Source: an uncultured Blautia sp. (lineage in GTDB: Bacteria > Bacillota > Clostridia > Lachnospirales > Lachnospiraceae). Taken from it: a stretch of DNA of 6,080 nucleotides. The position numbers were made by a program, and so were the translations under genes. The notes beneath the pieces were generated by a model. That model saw nothing but the letters and a program-made list of their open reading frames with translations. It did no database searches and was not told the origin of the DNA. Below, piece after piece: positions 1-5,216 of this stretch. The DNA is taken from contig CAKROW010000112.1 in NCBI GenBank assembly GCA_934373235.1, forward strand, positions 1 to 6,080. Direction: 5' to 3'. How positions within the stretch are numbered: position 1 is the stretch's first letter; each line of letters begins with the position of its first letter.

Positions 1-58
1 CGTCCCAGCTTAAATCTCCAGGGTTCTCTGTGTAGCCATCCAATACAACAATCTTCAT
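1..58 (-). CDS. D-2-hydroxyacid dehydrogenase, N-terminal fragment (cut by window edge)
   Basis: Nineteen codons are visible, reading MKIVVLDGYTENPGDLSWD, and the gene continues past the left edge. This opening (a short beta strand, then LDGYT-NPGDLSW) is typical of NAD-dependent D-2-hydroxyacid dehydrogenases of the hydroxypyruvate reductase/D-lactate dehydrogenase group, which interconvert 2-oxo acids and D-2-hydroxy acids in the cytoplasm. A GAAAGGTGAG ribosome binding site lies just upstream of the ATG. The gene starts 44 bp after the pxpC-like stop on the same strand with no hairpin between, so it is probably the last visible member of that transcript. The NAD-binding domain and catalytic Arg/Glu/His are outside the window, so the family call rests on the N terminus alone and the substrate is unknown. 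Confidence 0.72.
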   Translation of the reverse strand, partial: MKIVVLDGYTENPGDLSWD

Positions 59-102
59 ATTCGTACTCACCTTTCTTATAAATTTTTTGTGGTATTTATG
101 AT

Positions 103-1053
103 TTATTTATTTCCGTTAAGTTTTTCATCCAGAGCCTTCATGGTATTAAGCTCACGGATATACAGCTCCTGCGCAAGATCCAGGCTTACCTCAATAAAAC
201 GGATCTTCTGTCCGGGACGCGCCTGGGCGATCTTTGTAAAATCTGCTGTGATCACAGTACCGATCTTCGGGTAGCCGCCTGTGCTCTGGCGGTCAGCCAG
301 CATTATGATCGGCTGTCCGTTTAACGGAATCTGGATCGATCCCATGGAAATACCATCTGTATTGATATTTCCATCTCCCGCATGCTCAACAGGCTCTCTC
401 TCAATACGGCATCCCATACGGTCAAATTCGTTGGTGATCGTACCGCTGTACCAGAAGAATTTGCGGACACCTTCTTCTGTAAACTCATTCTCCTGAGGTC
501 CCAGAACAACTCGAAGGACTACCTCGTCAGAGGGAAAGATTTCCGCCGGAACATGACGAAGTTCCATATTGGGGAGCTCTGTCTTTGGTGCTGCAAACTT
601 AATTGTATCACCCTTATCCAGCTTTCTTCCCTCAACACCGCCAATGTGGTTACGGAGCAGTGTGGATTTGCTTCCCATCACAAGGGGGATATCCAGTCCG
701 CCTGCAAAAGCAATGTAACCACGGCTGCCGTTCTTTGCTCCTGCAAACATCAGCTTCTGGCCTTTTTTTACAAGGACTGCCTTATACATCGGAAAAGGCT
801 GTCCATCCAGCATAGGTGTCAGGTCGCCACCTGTCACTGCAATGATATTGTCACTGGTAAAAGCAAGCGTCGGTCCGATAAAAGTCATCTCCAACGCACC
901 TTCTGTCATCTCATTTCCAACCAGCAGATTGGCAATGTGGAAGGAATGAGGATCCATAGCTCCGGAGGTAGATACACCAAATGCCTGGTTTCCAAATCTT
1001 CCCTCATCCTGAACAGTAGTCAGGATTCCTCCGTTTTCAACTGTTATTCCCAT
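103..1053 (-). CDS. pxpC: 5-oxoprolinase subunit C-like / biotin-dependent carboxyltransferase family protein (KipA type)
   Basis: A full-length 316-residue member of the PxpC/KipA/allophanate-hydrolase-subunit-2 family, which normally runs to about 310-340 residues. Family blocks appear in order: TTVQDEGRFGNQAFGVSTSG (about 12-31), ANLLVGN (41-47), VTGGDLTPMLDG (73-84), AFAGGLDIPLVMGSKST (115-131), GGVEGRKLDKGD (138-149), DRMGCRIE (211-218), DGISMGSIQIPLNGQPI (233-249) and DRQSTGGYPKIGT (254-266). In characterised systems PxpC works with PxpB and PxpA in the ATP-dependent opening of 5-oxoproline to glutamate in the cytoplasm. The ATG is chosen because GGAGGG lies about 8 nt upstream; a nearer ATG at 1056-1058 is out of frame. 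It follows the pxpB-like stop by 16 bp, which suggests co-transcription and a complex. Motifs here look intact, in contrast to the partner gene. Family assignment is secure; the substrate is inferred. Confidence 0.92.
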   Translation of the reverse strand: MGITVENGGILTTVQDEGRFGNQAFGVSTSGAMDPHSFHIANLLVGNEMTEGALEMTFIGPTLAFTSDNIIAVTGGDLTPMLDGQPFPMYKAVLVKKGQKLMFAGAKNGSRGYIAFAGGLDIPLVMGSKSTLLRNHIGGVEGRKLDKGDTIKFAAPKTELPNMELRHVPAEIFPSDEVVLRVVLGPQENEFTEEGVRKFFWYSGTITNEFDRMGCRIEREPVEHAGDGNINTDGISMGSIQIPLNGQPIIMLADRQSTGGYPKIGTVITADFTKIAQARPGQKIRFIEVSLDLAQELYIRELNTMKALDEKLNGNK

Positions 1054-1069
1054 ATCATGCCCTCCGTTC

Positions 1070-1804
1070 TCAACCGTTTTCCTGTGGTGTGTAGGTTTTT
1101 ACTTTGTAAGTACCGTTTTCCACATCTCTACGGATCTGGTCGTATTCCGTCTTTGTAACAGGAATATGTTTTACCCAGTCGCCTGCACGTACAAGGAAAG
1201 GATCTTCCTTTGCAAAATTACAGATATCAAGAGGAGTACTTCCGATAATGTTCCATCCGCAGGGCTGCTCAAAGGGGATAAAATCAGACAGGGCAAGCTG
1301 AACTACAATGGATCTGGCAGGAATCTTCACTCTGGGAGAAGTTCTTCTCTTAAAACTAAACGACTCATCAAATCTTGCCATATACGGATGTCCCGGTGCA
1401 AAACCCAGCATATATACATAATACTCATGTTGGGAATGCTTGCGGATGATCTCCTCCGTGGTAGTATTCTCAAGCTCCGCACAGTACTCAAGATCCGGTC
1501 CTGTCTCACCGCCGTAATAAACCGGGATCTCTTTTACAACTTTTTTGGTTGTTGTGGAAACTTCGCGCATGTCTGCAATTCTCTTCTGCAGCTCCTCCAC
1601 AAGTTTTCTGTAACGGATCACTTCCGGGCGGTAATGCACGATCAGGGCACAGTATGTAGGGACAGTCTCCACCATGCCCTCAATGGGGGATTCTTTTAAT
1701 TTTTCGTCCAGCGCACGTACCTTTGCATTGACTTCAAGGCTGATCACACTGCCGAATTCAACGGAAACTGCTCTGTCTCCTGCGATCAGGAACTTCACAT
1801 CCAT
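1070..1804 (-). CDS. pxpB: 5-oxoprolinase subunit B-like protein (KipI type), divergent
   Basis: A 244-residue member of the PxpB/KipI/allophanate-hydrolase-subunit-1 family of about usual length. Visible landmarks are GDRAVSVEFG (9-18), IPVYYGGETGPDLE (93-106), YVYMLGFAPGHPYM (129-142), RRTSPRVKIPARS (153-165) and PCGWNIIGSTPLDICN (181-196). The partner is the pxpC-like gene 16 bp downstream. Known relatives open 5-oxoproline (PxpABC) or, as KipI, inhibit the sporulation kinase KinA in Bacillus. Oddities: the strongly conserved G-I-A-G-x-Q-T-G-x-Y-P stretch is replaced at 167-179 by V-V-Q-L-A-L-S-D-F-I-P, the GFxPGFPY motif has His for Phe at 139, and PGGW reads PCGW. These changes point to a divergent subfamily with perhaps a different substrate. 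The start is supported by GGAGGT about 8 nt upstream. An intrinsic terminator lies 28 bp before the start codon. Confidence 0.88.
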   Translation of the reverse strand: MDVKFLIAGDRAVSVEFGSVISLEVNAKVRALDEKLKESPIEGMVETVPTYCALIVHYRPEVIRYRKLVEELQKRIADMREVSTTTKKVVKEIPVYYGGETGPDLEYCAELENTTTEEIIRKHSQHEYYVYMLGFAPGHPYMARFDESFSFKRRTSPRVKIPARSIVVQLALSDFIPFEQPCGWNIIGSTPLDICNFAKEDPFLVRAGDWVKHIPVTKTEYDQIRRDVENGTYKVKTYTPQENG

Positions 1805-1832
1805 TCAGATATACCTCCGTTCTTAATTTGAC

Positions 1833-1864
1833 AAAAAGGCCCGTCATACATGGTGACAGACCTT
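1833..1864 (-). terminator. intrinsic terminator between the RraA-family gene and pxpB
   Basis: Read as minus-strand RNA, AAGGUCUGUCA, a 7-nt loop CCAUGUA and UGACGGGCCUU form an 11-bp stem (two G-U pairs) followed directly by UUUUUG. On the plus strand the two G-U positions become C-A mismatches, so the element is specific to the minus strand. It begins 23 nt after the RraA-gene stop and ends 28 nt before the pxpB start, inside what otherwise looks like one operon. It would lower expression of pxpBC relative to the RraA gene, or act as a controllable attenuator. No convincing new promoter is seen between it and pxpB. Confidence 0.75.
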
Positions 1865-1886
1865 CCTGCATGTATCTTTTATTCGG

Positions 1887-2570
1887 TTAGTCTACAAATT
1901 CAAATCCGACTTTTTTGAGAGCTTCGTCAACCCATGGGCGTGGCCACTCGCCACGTGTAAGGATACCCTCAAGCTGTTTCTCCTCACCTGCGTGATAATT
2001 TCTTGCAATCTCTGCAAGCTCTGCTGTGTGCTCGTCCGGTCTGATAGCCAGAAGTCCGTCAGAATCTCCTACAATGATATCTCCAGGATTGATCACGATT
2101 CCGGCGAAAGATACGGGGAAGTTCATTTCTCCAGGACCGTTCTTGTATGGTCCGTTAGGTGTGATTCCCTTTGCATATACAGGGAAATCCATCTGGCTTA
2201 ATGTAAAGCTGTCACGAACACATCCGTCGATGATGATTCCTGCGATCCCTCTGGATTTTGCATAATTGCTCATGATCTCTCCGCAGAGAGCTCTGCTCAT
2301 ACTTCCTTTATTTGCAAGAACGATAACATCTCCAGGCTGAGCCATATCCAGAGCCTTATGAAAAAGGAGATTATCTCCTGCCGGCGCATTTACAGTAAAT
2401 GCAGTTCCCAGAAGCCTTGCCTTGGGGTTCAGTGGGAAAATGCTGGAGTCTACAGCAGCGATCCTTCCACAGTTATCGTCAATATTTGCAACCGGGATTC
2501 CGCGGAACGCTTCCACTAATTCTTTTGATGGTCTTTCAAAATTTCGTCTGATTCTACATCCTAATGACAT
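1887..2570 (-). CDS. RraA family protein (4-hydroxy-4-methyl-2-oxoglutarate aldolase / oxaloacetate decarboxylase-like)
   Basis: A complete 227-residue RraA/MenG-fold protein. Visible features are the N-terminal VANIDDNCGRIAAVD (27-41), LLGTAFTVNAPAGDNLLFHKA (53-73), PGDVIVLANKG (79-89), CGEIMSNYAKSRGIAGIIID (96-115), the VRD signature (Arg119, Asp120) and PGDIIVGDSDGLLAIRP (162-178). Relatives are Mg/Mn-dependent aldolases that split 4-hydroxy-4-methyl-2-oxoglutarate into two pyruvates and often decarboxylate oxaloacetate; E. coli RraA instead inhibits RNase E. The metal/substrate motif D/E-x20-R-D-x2-E/D is present except at its last position, where Thr123 replaces the acid, so activity may be altered. 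The gene is first in the minus-strand transcript and divergent from the LysR gene, which is a likely regulator. The start is supported by AGAGGT about 8 nt upstream of the ATG. Lineage-typical aldolase/decarboxylase is the best guess, not a proven function. Confidence 0.88.
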   Translation of the reverse strand: MSLGCRIRRNFERPSKELVEAFRGIPVANIDDNCGRIAAVDSSIFPLNPKARLLGTAFTVNAPAGDNLLFHKALDMAQPGDVIVLANKGSMSRALCGEIMSNYAKSRGIAGIIIDGCVRDSFTLSQMDFPVYAKGITPNGPYKNGPGEMNFPVSFAGIVINPGDIIVGDSDGLLAIRPDEHTAELAEIARNYHAGEEKQLEGILTRGEWPRPWVDEALKKVGFEFVD

Positions 2571-2601
2571 GCGAAAACCTCTTTTCTTTTAATCTGATTT
2601 T

Positions 2602-2610
2602 ATGATAACA
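2602..2610 (-). promoter_or_regulatory. extended -10 promoter for the RraA-family gene
   Basis: On the minus strand the sequence reads TGTTATCAT, a TGn extended -10 with hexamer TATCAT. The -35 region at normal spacing is poor (TATTCA or TTATTC), so the extended -10 or an activator would have to carry recognition, as expected for a LysR-activated promoter. The start would fall near 2595, giving a leader of about 25 nt that just covers the AGAGGT ribosome binding site. Confidence 0.5.
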
Positions 2611-2623
2611 CACAAGTTTGCCA

Positions 2624-2652
2624 TTGAATAACGAATAATTTCTCTGTATAAT
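2624..2652 (+). promoter_or_regulatory. sigma-A promoter of the LysR-type regulator gene
   Basis: TTGAAT (2624-2629), a 17-bp spacer and a perfect TATAAT (2647-2652) give a near-consensus housekeeping promoter. Transcription would start near 2659, about 66 nt before the regulator's ATG. The predicted start lies inside the dyad at 2649-2671, which fits negative autoregulation. Confidence 0.75.
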
Positions 2653-2671
2653 ATAAATAATTTTTATATTA
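2649..2671. promoter_or_regulatory. perfect dyad, candidate LysR-regulator operator
   Basis: TAATATAAA and TTTATATTA are exact reverse complements separated by 5 bp, centred on 2660. The dyad contains the T-N11-A signature of LysR-family sites (T2654, A2666). It overlaps the -10/start of the regulator's own promoter and sits about 65 bp upstream of the predicted start of the divergent RraA gene, the classic distance for LysR recognition sites. The spacer is very AT-rich, so a chance palindrome cannot be excluded. Confidence 0.5.
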
Positions 2672-2724
2672 ATCTGTCGAATTTTGGCACGCTTTATTAC
2701 AGACAAAAGAAAGGAGCTGACATC

Positions 2725-3657
2725 ATGAATCTTGCAGAAATCGAAACCTTTTTAACTATAGTAAATACAAAAAGCATTACCCGCACCGCAGATCTCCTCT
2801 TCCTCTCACAGCCTACTGTCAGCCACAGGCTCACTTCCCTGGAAAACGAGCTGGGTTTCCCCCTTGTAATCCGCAAAAAAGGGCACAAACAGGTGGAGCT
2901 GACTGCCAAAGGAACAGATTTCATCATTCTTGCCGAACGATGGATGTCCCTGTGGAAAGAAACCATGGAGCTTCAGAGGAATCAGGACAGTCTTCTTCTC
3001 ACCATAGGCTGTACAGACAGCCTGAATGTAGCTGTTTTTGCCTCATTATACGACCGTATCCTCAATGAAGAAGCACATCTGGACCTGAGCATTGAATCTC
3101 ATCATTCTTCAGAGCTTTACGGGCTCCTGGGAGAGCACAGTATTGATATCGGATTTGTATACCACAAACTCCATTACAAGAATATCATAACAGAAAAGAT
3201 CTTTGAAGAAAAGCTCTATCTTATACAGTCAGACCAGCCTGTCATCTCTGCTCCTGTTATACATACAGATGAACTGGATCCTGCTCTGGAACTGTTTTTA
3301 AGCTGGGATGACAATTATCAGATCTGGCATGACCGCTGGCTTTCCTCCGCATCAAGGCCTCACATTGCAGCAGATACCATCACGCTTCTTGACAGGCTGT
3401 GGAAGAAACCCGGAAACTGGATGGTCGCACCTGAATCTGTGATCCTGGAGCTGTCCAACTACAGGCCTCTGTTTATCAGCGAAGTAAAAAACACACCTCC
3501 CAACAGAGTTTGTTATAAGATCAAGCACCGTTACCCGAAAGCAACCAGCAAGCGGGCCGTGGATTTCTTTGAGCAGGAGCTGGAGCAGTATCTGGCAGAG
3601 CCGAAACCGTCCTTTCCCATTGCCCGGGTATGGCGCAGTCCTTCTCCTGTCCGGTAA
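2725..3657 (+). CDS. LysR-type transcriptional regulator
   Basis: A full-length 310-residue LTTR of usual length. Residues 1-60 form the winged helix-turn-helix: MNLAEIETFLTIVNTKSITR, then TADLLFLSQPTVSHRLTSLE with the A-x-x-L-x-x-S-Q-P-x-V-S-x-x-L core, then ELGFPLVIR and VELTAKG. A linker helix (about 65-88) leads to a periplasmic-binding-protein-like effector domain (about 90-290) starting LLLTIGCTDSLN and including DIGFVYHK (141-148). It is a cytoplasmic DNA-binding protein and likely senses a metabolite of the neighbouring pathway. It is transcribed divergently from the RraA gene, the usual arrangement for an LTTR and its target, and shares a dyad with it. AAGGAG lies 8 nt before the ATG. 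The C-terminal tail (about 292-310, Pro/Ser/Arg-rich) extends past the usual domain end. The effector cannot be named. Confidence 0.93.
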   Translation: MNLAEIETFLTIVNTKSITRTADLLFLSQPTVSHRLTSLENELGFPLVIRKKGHKQVELTAKGTDFIILAERWMSLWKETMELQRNQDSLLLTIGCTDSLNVAVFASLYDRILNEEAHLDLSIESHHSSELYGLLGEHSIDIGFVYHKLHYKNIITEKIFEEKLYLIQSDQPVISAPVIHTDELDPALELFLSWDDNYQIWHDRWLSSASRPHIAADTITLLDRLWKKPGNWMVAPESVILELSNYRPLFISEVKNTPPNRVCYKIKHRYPKATSKRAVDFFEQELEQYLAEPKPSFPIARVWRSPSPVR

Positions 3658-3676
3658 TATATTTTTCTTTATACAC

Positions 3677-3785
3677 AAAAAGGGCATCTCTGCGTCTTAA
3701 ACTGAACCGACTTCCAAAAATCGAACCTGAAAATTCAACTTTCGGAAGGGGCGGTTCACCTTTACGGCACAGATCTGCCCTTTTT
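3677..3785. terminator. 109-nt nested palindrome, bidirectional terminator between convergent genes
   Basis: The outer arms AAAAAGGGCA (3677-3686) and TGCCCTTTTT (3776-3785) are exact reverse complements. Pairing continues inward with TCTG/CAGA (3689-3692/3770-3773), TAAA/TTTA (3698-3701/3761-3764), TGAACCG/CGGTTCA (3703-3709/3752-3758) and CTTCC/GGAAG (3711-3715/3744-3748), broken only by small internal loops. A tip such as TGAA-AA-TTCA is possible. T-runs follow on both strands, so it can stop the regulator transcript (plus) and the aminotransferase transcript (minus). Its length is several times that of a normal intrinsic terminator, so it may also be a mobile palindromic repeat or a structured RNA. 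Confidence 0.75.
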
Positions 3786-3800
3786 TATGCTGTCTGCTGA

Positions 3801-4982
3801 TTATTTATTTTTCAGCTCAGCAACTGCTTTTTTGATTCTTTCACATGCTTCCTGAAGATCCTCATAGCTGCATGCATAGGAAATTCTTAAGTATCCCTCT
3901 CCCTCGGAACCGAATGCAGATCCGGGTACCAGGGCGATCTTTGCATTGTCAAGAAGATACTCGGCAACCTCCATGGAAGTCATTCCAAGGCTCTTGATAT
4001 TTACGAAGATATAGAAAGCACCATGTGGATTGTTGCAGCTGATCCCGTCGATCTCGTTCAGTGCTTTTACCACATAATCTTTTCTTCTCTGATACTCTTT
4101 TCTCATTGCCTCAACATCCTCTGCACAGTCACTTAATGCTGTGAGAGCTGCTTCCTGTACAAAAGAAGATGCACAGGTAACAGTGTACTGATGAACACGT
4201 ACACATGCCTGGATGATTCCAACCGGCGCACACATGTATCCAAGTCTCCATCCTGTCATGGAGTAAGCTTTGGAAAATCCTCCAAGTGTAATGGTACGCT
4301 CTTTCATTCCCGGAAGGGATGCGATACTTACATGCTCTGTTCCATCGTATACAAGCTGGCTGTAGATCTCATCTGCGATCACAAGAAGATCATGTCTGAT
4401 GGCGATCTCACTTAATTTCTCAAGTGTCTCTCTGGAGAATACACCACCGGTCGGGTTGCTGGGGTTAACAACTACGATCATCTTTGTCTTGTCTGTGATC
4501 TTGGACTCCATCTCCTCAAAGTCGATCTGATAATCGTTCTCCTCTTTCAGGCTGTATGTTACAGGTACTGCACCAAGAGCTGACGGTACATGGATGTAGT
4601 TCAGCCATACCGGATTCGGAACAAGGATCTCATCACCGGGATCCAGGAAAGCATCCATAGATGCGAAAGTTGCCTCACCAACACCTACAGTTACAAGAAC
4701 TTCAGATGCCTCATAATCTGTACCATGATTCTCGTTCTCCCATTTTGCAATGGCTTCTCTCAGTTTCGGGATACCATAGTTGGATGTGTAGAATACATGT
4801 CCTGCCGCAAGACTTTCATTTGCTGCTTTTTTGATTTTCTCCGGTGTGTCAAAATCCGGACGTCCGATCTCCAGATGGATGATCTTCTCTCCTGCCTGCT
4901 GCATTTTGTTTGCTTTTTCCATTACTGCACGGATACCGGAAAACGGAAGGCATTCCATTCTTTTCGCTGTCTTGTACTCCAT
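3801..4982 (-). CDS. PLP-dependent class I/II aminotransferase
   Basis: A 393-residue fold-type I aminotransferase, the usual length for the aspartate aminotransferase-like family, acting in the cytoplasm to move an amino group between an amino acid and a 2-oxo acid. Visible are IHLEIGRPDFDTP (36-47), YTSNYGIPKLREAIA (65-79), PNPVWLNY (122-129), NPSNPTGG with the PLP-contacting Asn176 (173-180), ADEIY with Asp204 and Tyr207, GGFSKAYSMTGWRLGY with Schiff-base Lys238 and Arg246, GAFYIFVNI (321-329) and GYLRISYA with the carboxylate-binding Arg366. An upstream ATG would add 30 residues with no family similarity; the start used has AGGAGG 8 nt ahead. It is convergent with the LysR gene and downstream of the symporter on the same strand, with its own promoter between. 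All catalytic residues are present. Substrate specificity (aspartate, alanine, aromatic or other) cannot be read from the sequence. Confidence 0.93.
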   Translation of the reverse strand: MEYKTAKRMECLPFSGIRAVMEKANKMQQAGEKIIHLEIGRPDFDTPEKIKKAANESLAAGHVFYTSNYGIPKLREAIAKWENENHGTDYEASEVLVTVGVGEATFASMDAFLDPGDEILVPNPVWLNYIHVPSALGAVPVTYSLKEENDYQIDFEEMESKITDKTKMIVVVNPSNPTGGVFSRETLEKLSEIAIRHDLLVIADEIYSQLVYDGTEHVSIASLPGMKERTITLGGFSKAYSMTGWRLGYMCAPVGIIQACVRVHQYTVTCASSFVQEAALTALSDCAEDVEAMRKEYQRRKDYVVKALNEIDGISCNNPHGAFYIFVNIKSLGMTSMEVAEYLLDNAKIALVPGSAFGSEGEGYLRISYACSYEDLQEACERIKKAVAELKNK

Positions 4983-4990
4983 ATTCATTT

Positions 4991-4996
4991 CCTCCT
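4991..4996 (-). promoter_or_regulatory. ribosome binding site that sets the aminotransferase start
   Basis: AGGAGG on the minus strand lies 8 nt from the ATG at 4982 and only 2 nt from the in-frame ATG at 4988, so the ATG at 4982 is preferred. It lies inside the coding part of any longer start at 5072, which lacks a ribosome binding site of its own. Confidence 0.8.
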
Positions 4997-5106
4997 GAAC
5001 CCTTTTATTTTTCTGCGGATGGCCCGCTGTTTTAATCTGCAAATTCTGGACTGCGTCTGCGCAGATGGGCAAATCGTCTGCACAGCTCCATTCATGTCCA
5101 TTTAGT

Positions 5107-5146
5107 ATTTAAGCGTATAGCTGACGTCTCAACTATACGCTTAAAT
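5107..5146. promoter_or_regulatory. 14-bp perfect palindrome at the aminotransferase promoter start site
   Basis: ATTTAAGCGTATAG (5107-5120) and CTATACGCTTAAAT (5133-5146) are exact reverse complements with a 12-nt loop that can add three more pairs (TGA/TCA). Its right edge overlaps the -10 hexamer of the minus-strand promoter and the predicted start lies within it. It could be an operator for a repressor, or give the mRNA a 5'-terminal hairpin. For transcripts running out of the symporter it could also act as a hairpin, but no U-run follows, so it is not a standard terminator. Confidence 0.65.
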
Positions 5147-5173
5147 GGTATCATCGTTGTAATATTAAGTCAA
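5145..5173 (-). promoter_or_regulatory. sigma-A promoter of the aminotransferase gene
   Basis: On the minus strand TTGACT (5173-5168), a 17-bp spacer and TACCAT (5150-5145) preceded by TGA form a promoter with a good -35 and an extended -10. The start would fall near 5138-5140, leaving a leader of about 155 nt before the aminotransferase ATG at 4982. Confidence 0.65.
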
Positions 5174-5203
5174 TTTAATAATTTGTATGTATAATATTAA
5201 GAC
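5160..5203 (-). repeat. two direct copies of a 12-bp motif, 32 bp apart, around the -35
   Basis: On the minus strand GTCTTAATATTA (5203-5192) and GACTTAATATTA (5171-5160) match at 11 of 12 positions. The spacing is 32 bp, about three helical turns, so both face the same side of the DNA. The proximal copy overlaps the -35 hexamer of the aminotransferase promoter. They may be regulator sites, though AT-richness makes chance similarity possible. Confidence 0.4.
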
Positions 5204-5216
5204 TTTTTATATTTAC

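Noticed and set aside
382..1158. 258-codon plus-strand ORF
   Set aside because: It is antisense to the pxpC-like and pxpB-like genes, shows no recognisable family, and the minus-strand reading has clear conserved motifs.
1850..1910. Possible internal promoter for pxpB (TTGTAG, 17 bp, TACATG on the minus strand)
   Set aside because: Both hexamers are weak and the transcript would start inside the terminator hairpin.
4983..5072. N-terminal extension of the aminotransferase by 30 residues from an ATG at 5072
   Set aside because: No ribosome binding site precedes that ATG, the added residues do not resemble the family, and AGGAGG sits 8 nt before the ATG at 4982.
5004..5075. Short repeats and palindromes in the aminotransferase leader (TCTGCGCAGA, GCGG/CCGC, repeated GCAGACG)
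   Set aside because: Stems are only 4-5 bp and no U-tailed terminator or known riboswitch or T-box core could be traced, so no attenuator is called.
4985..5101. Small minus-strand ORF of 38 codons (MDMNGAVQTICP start, Arg/Lys-rich end) whose TGA overlaps an ATG just before the aminotransferase
   Set aside because: The overlap hints at a coupled leader peptide, but there is no ribosome binding site and no run of regulatory codons, so it is not called a gene.
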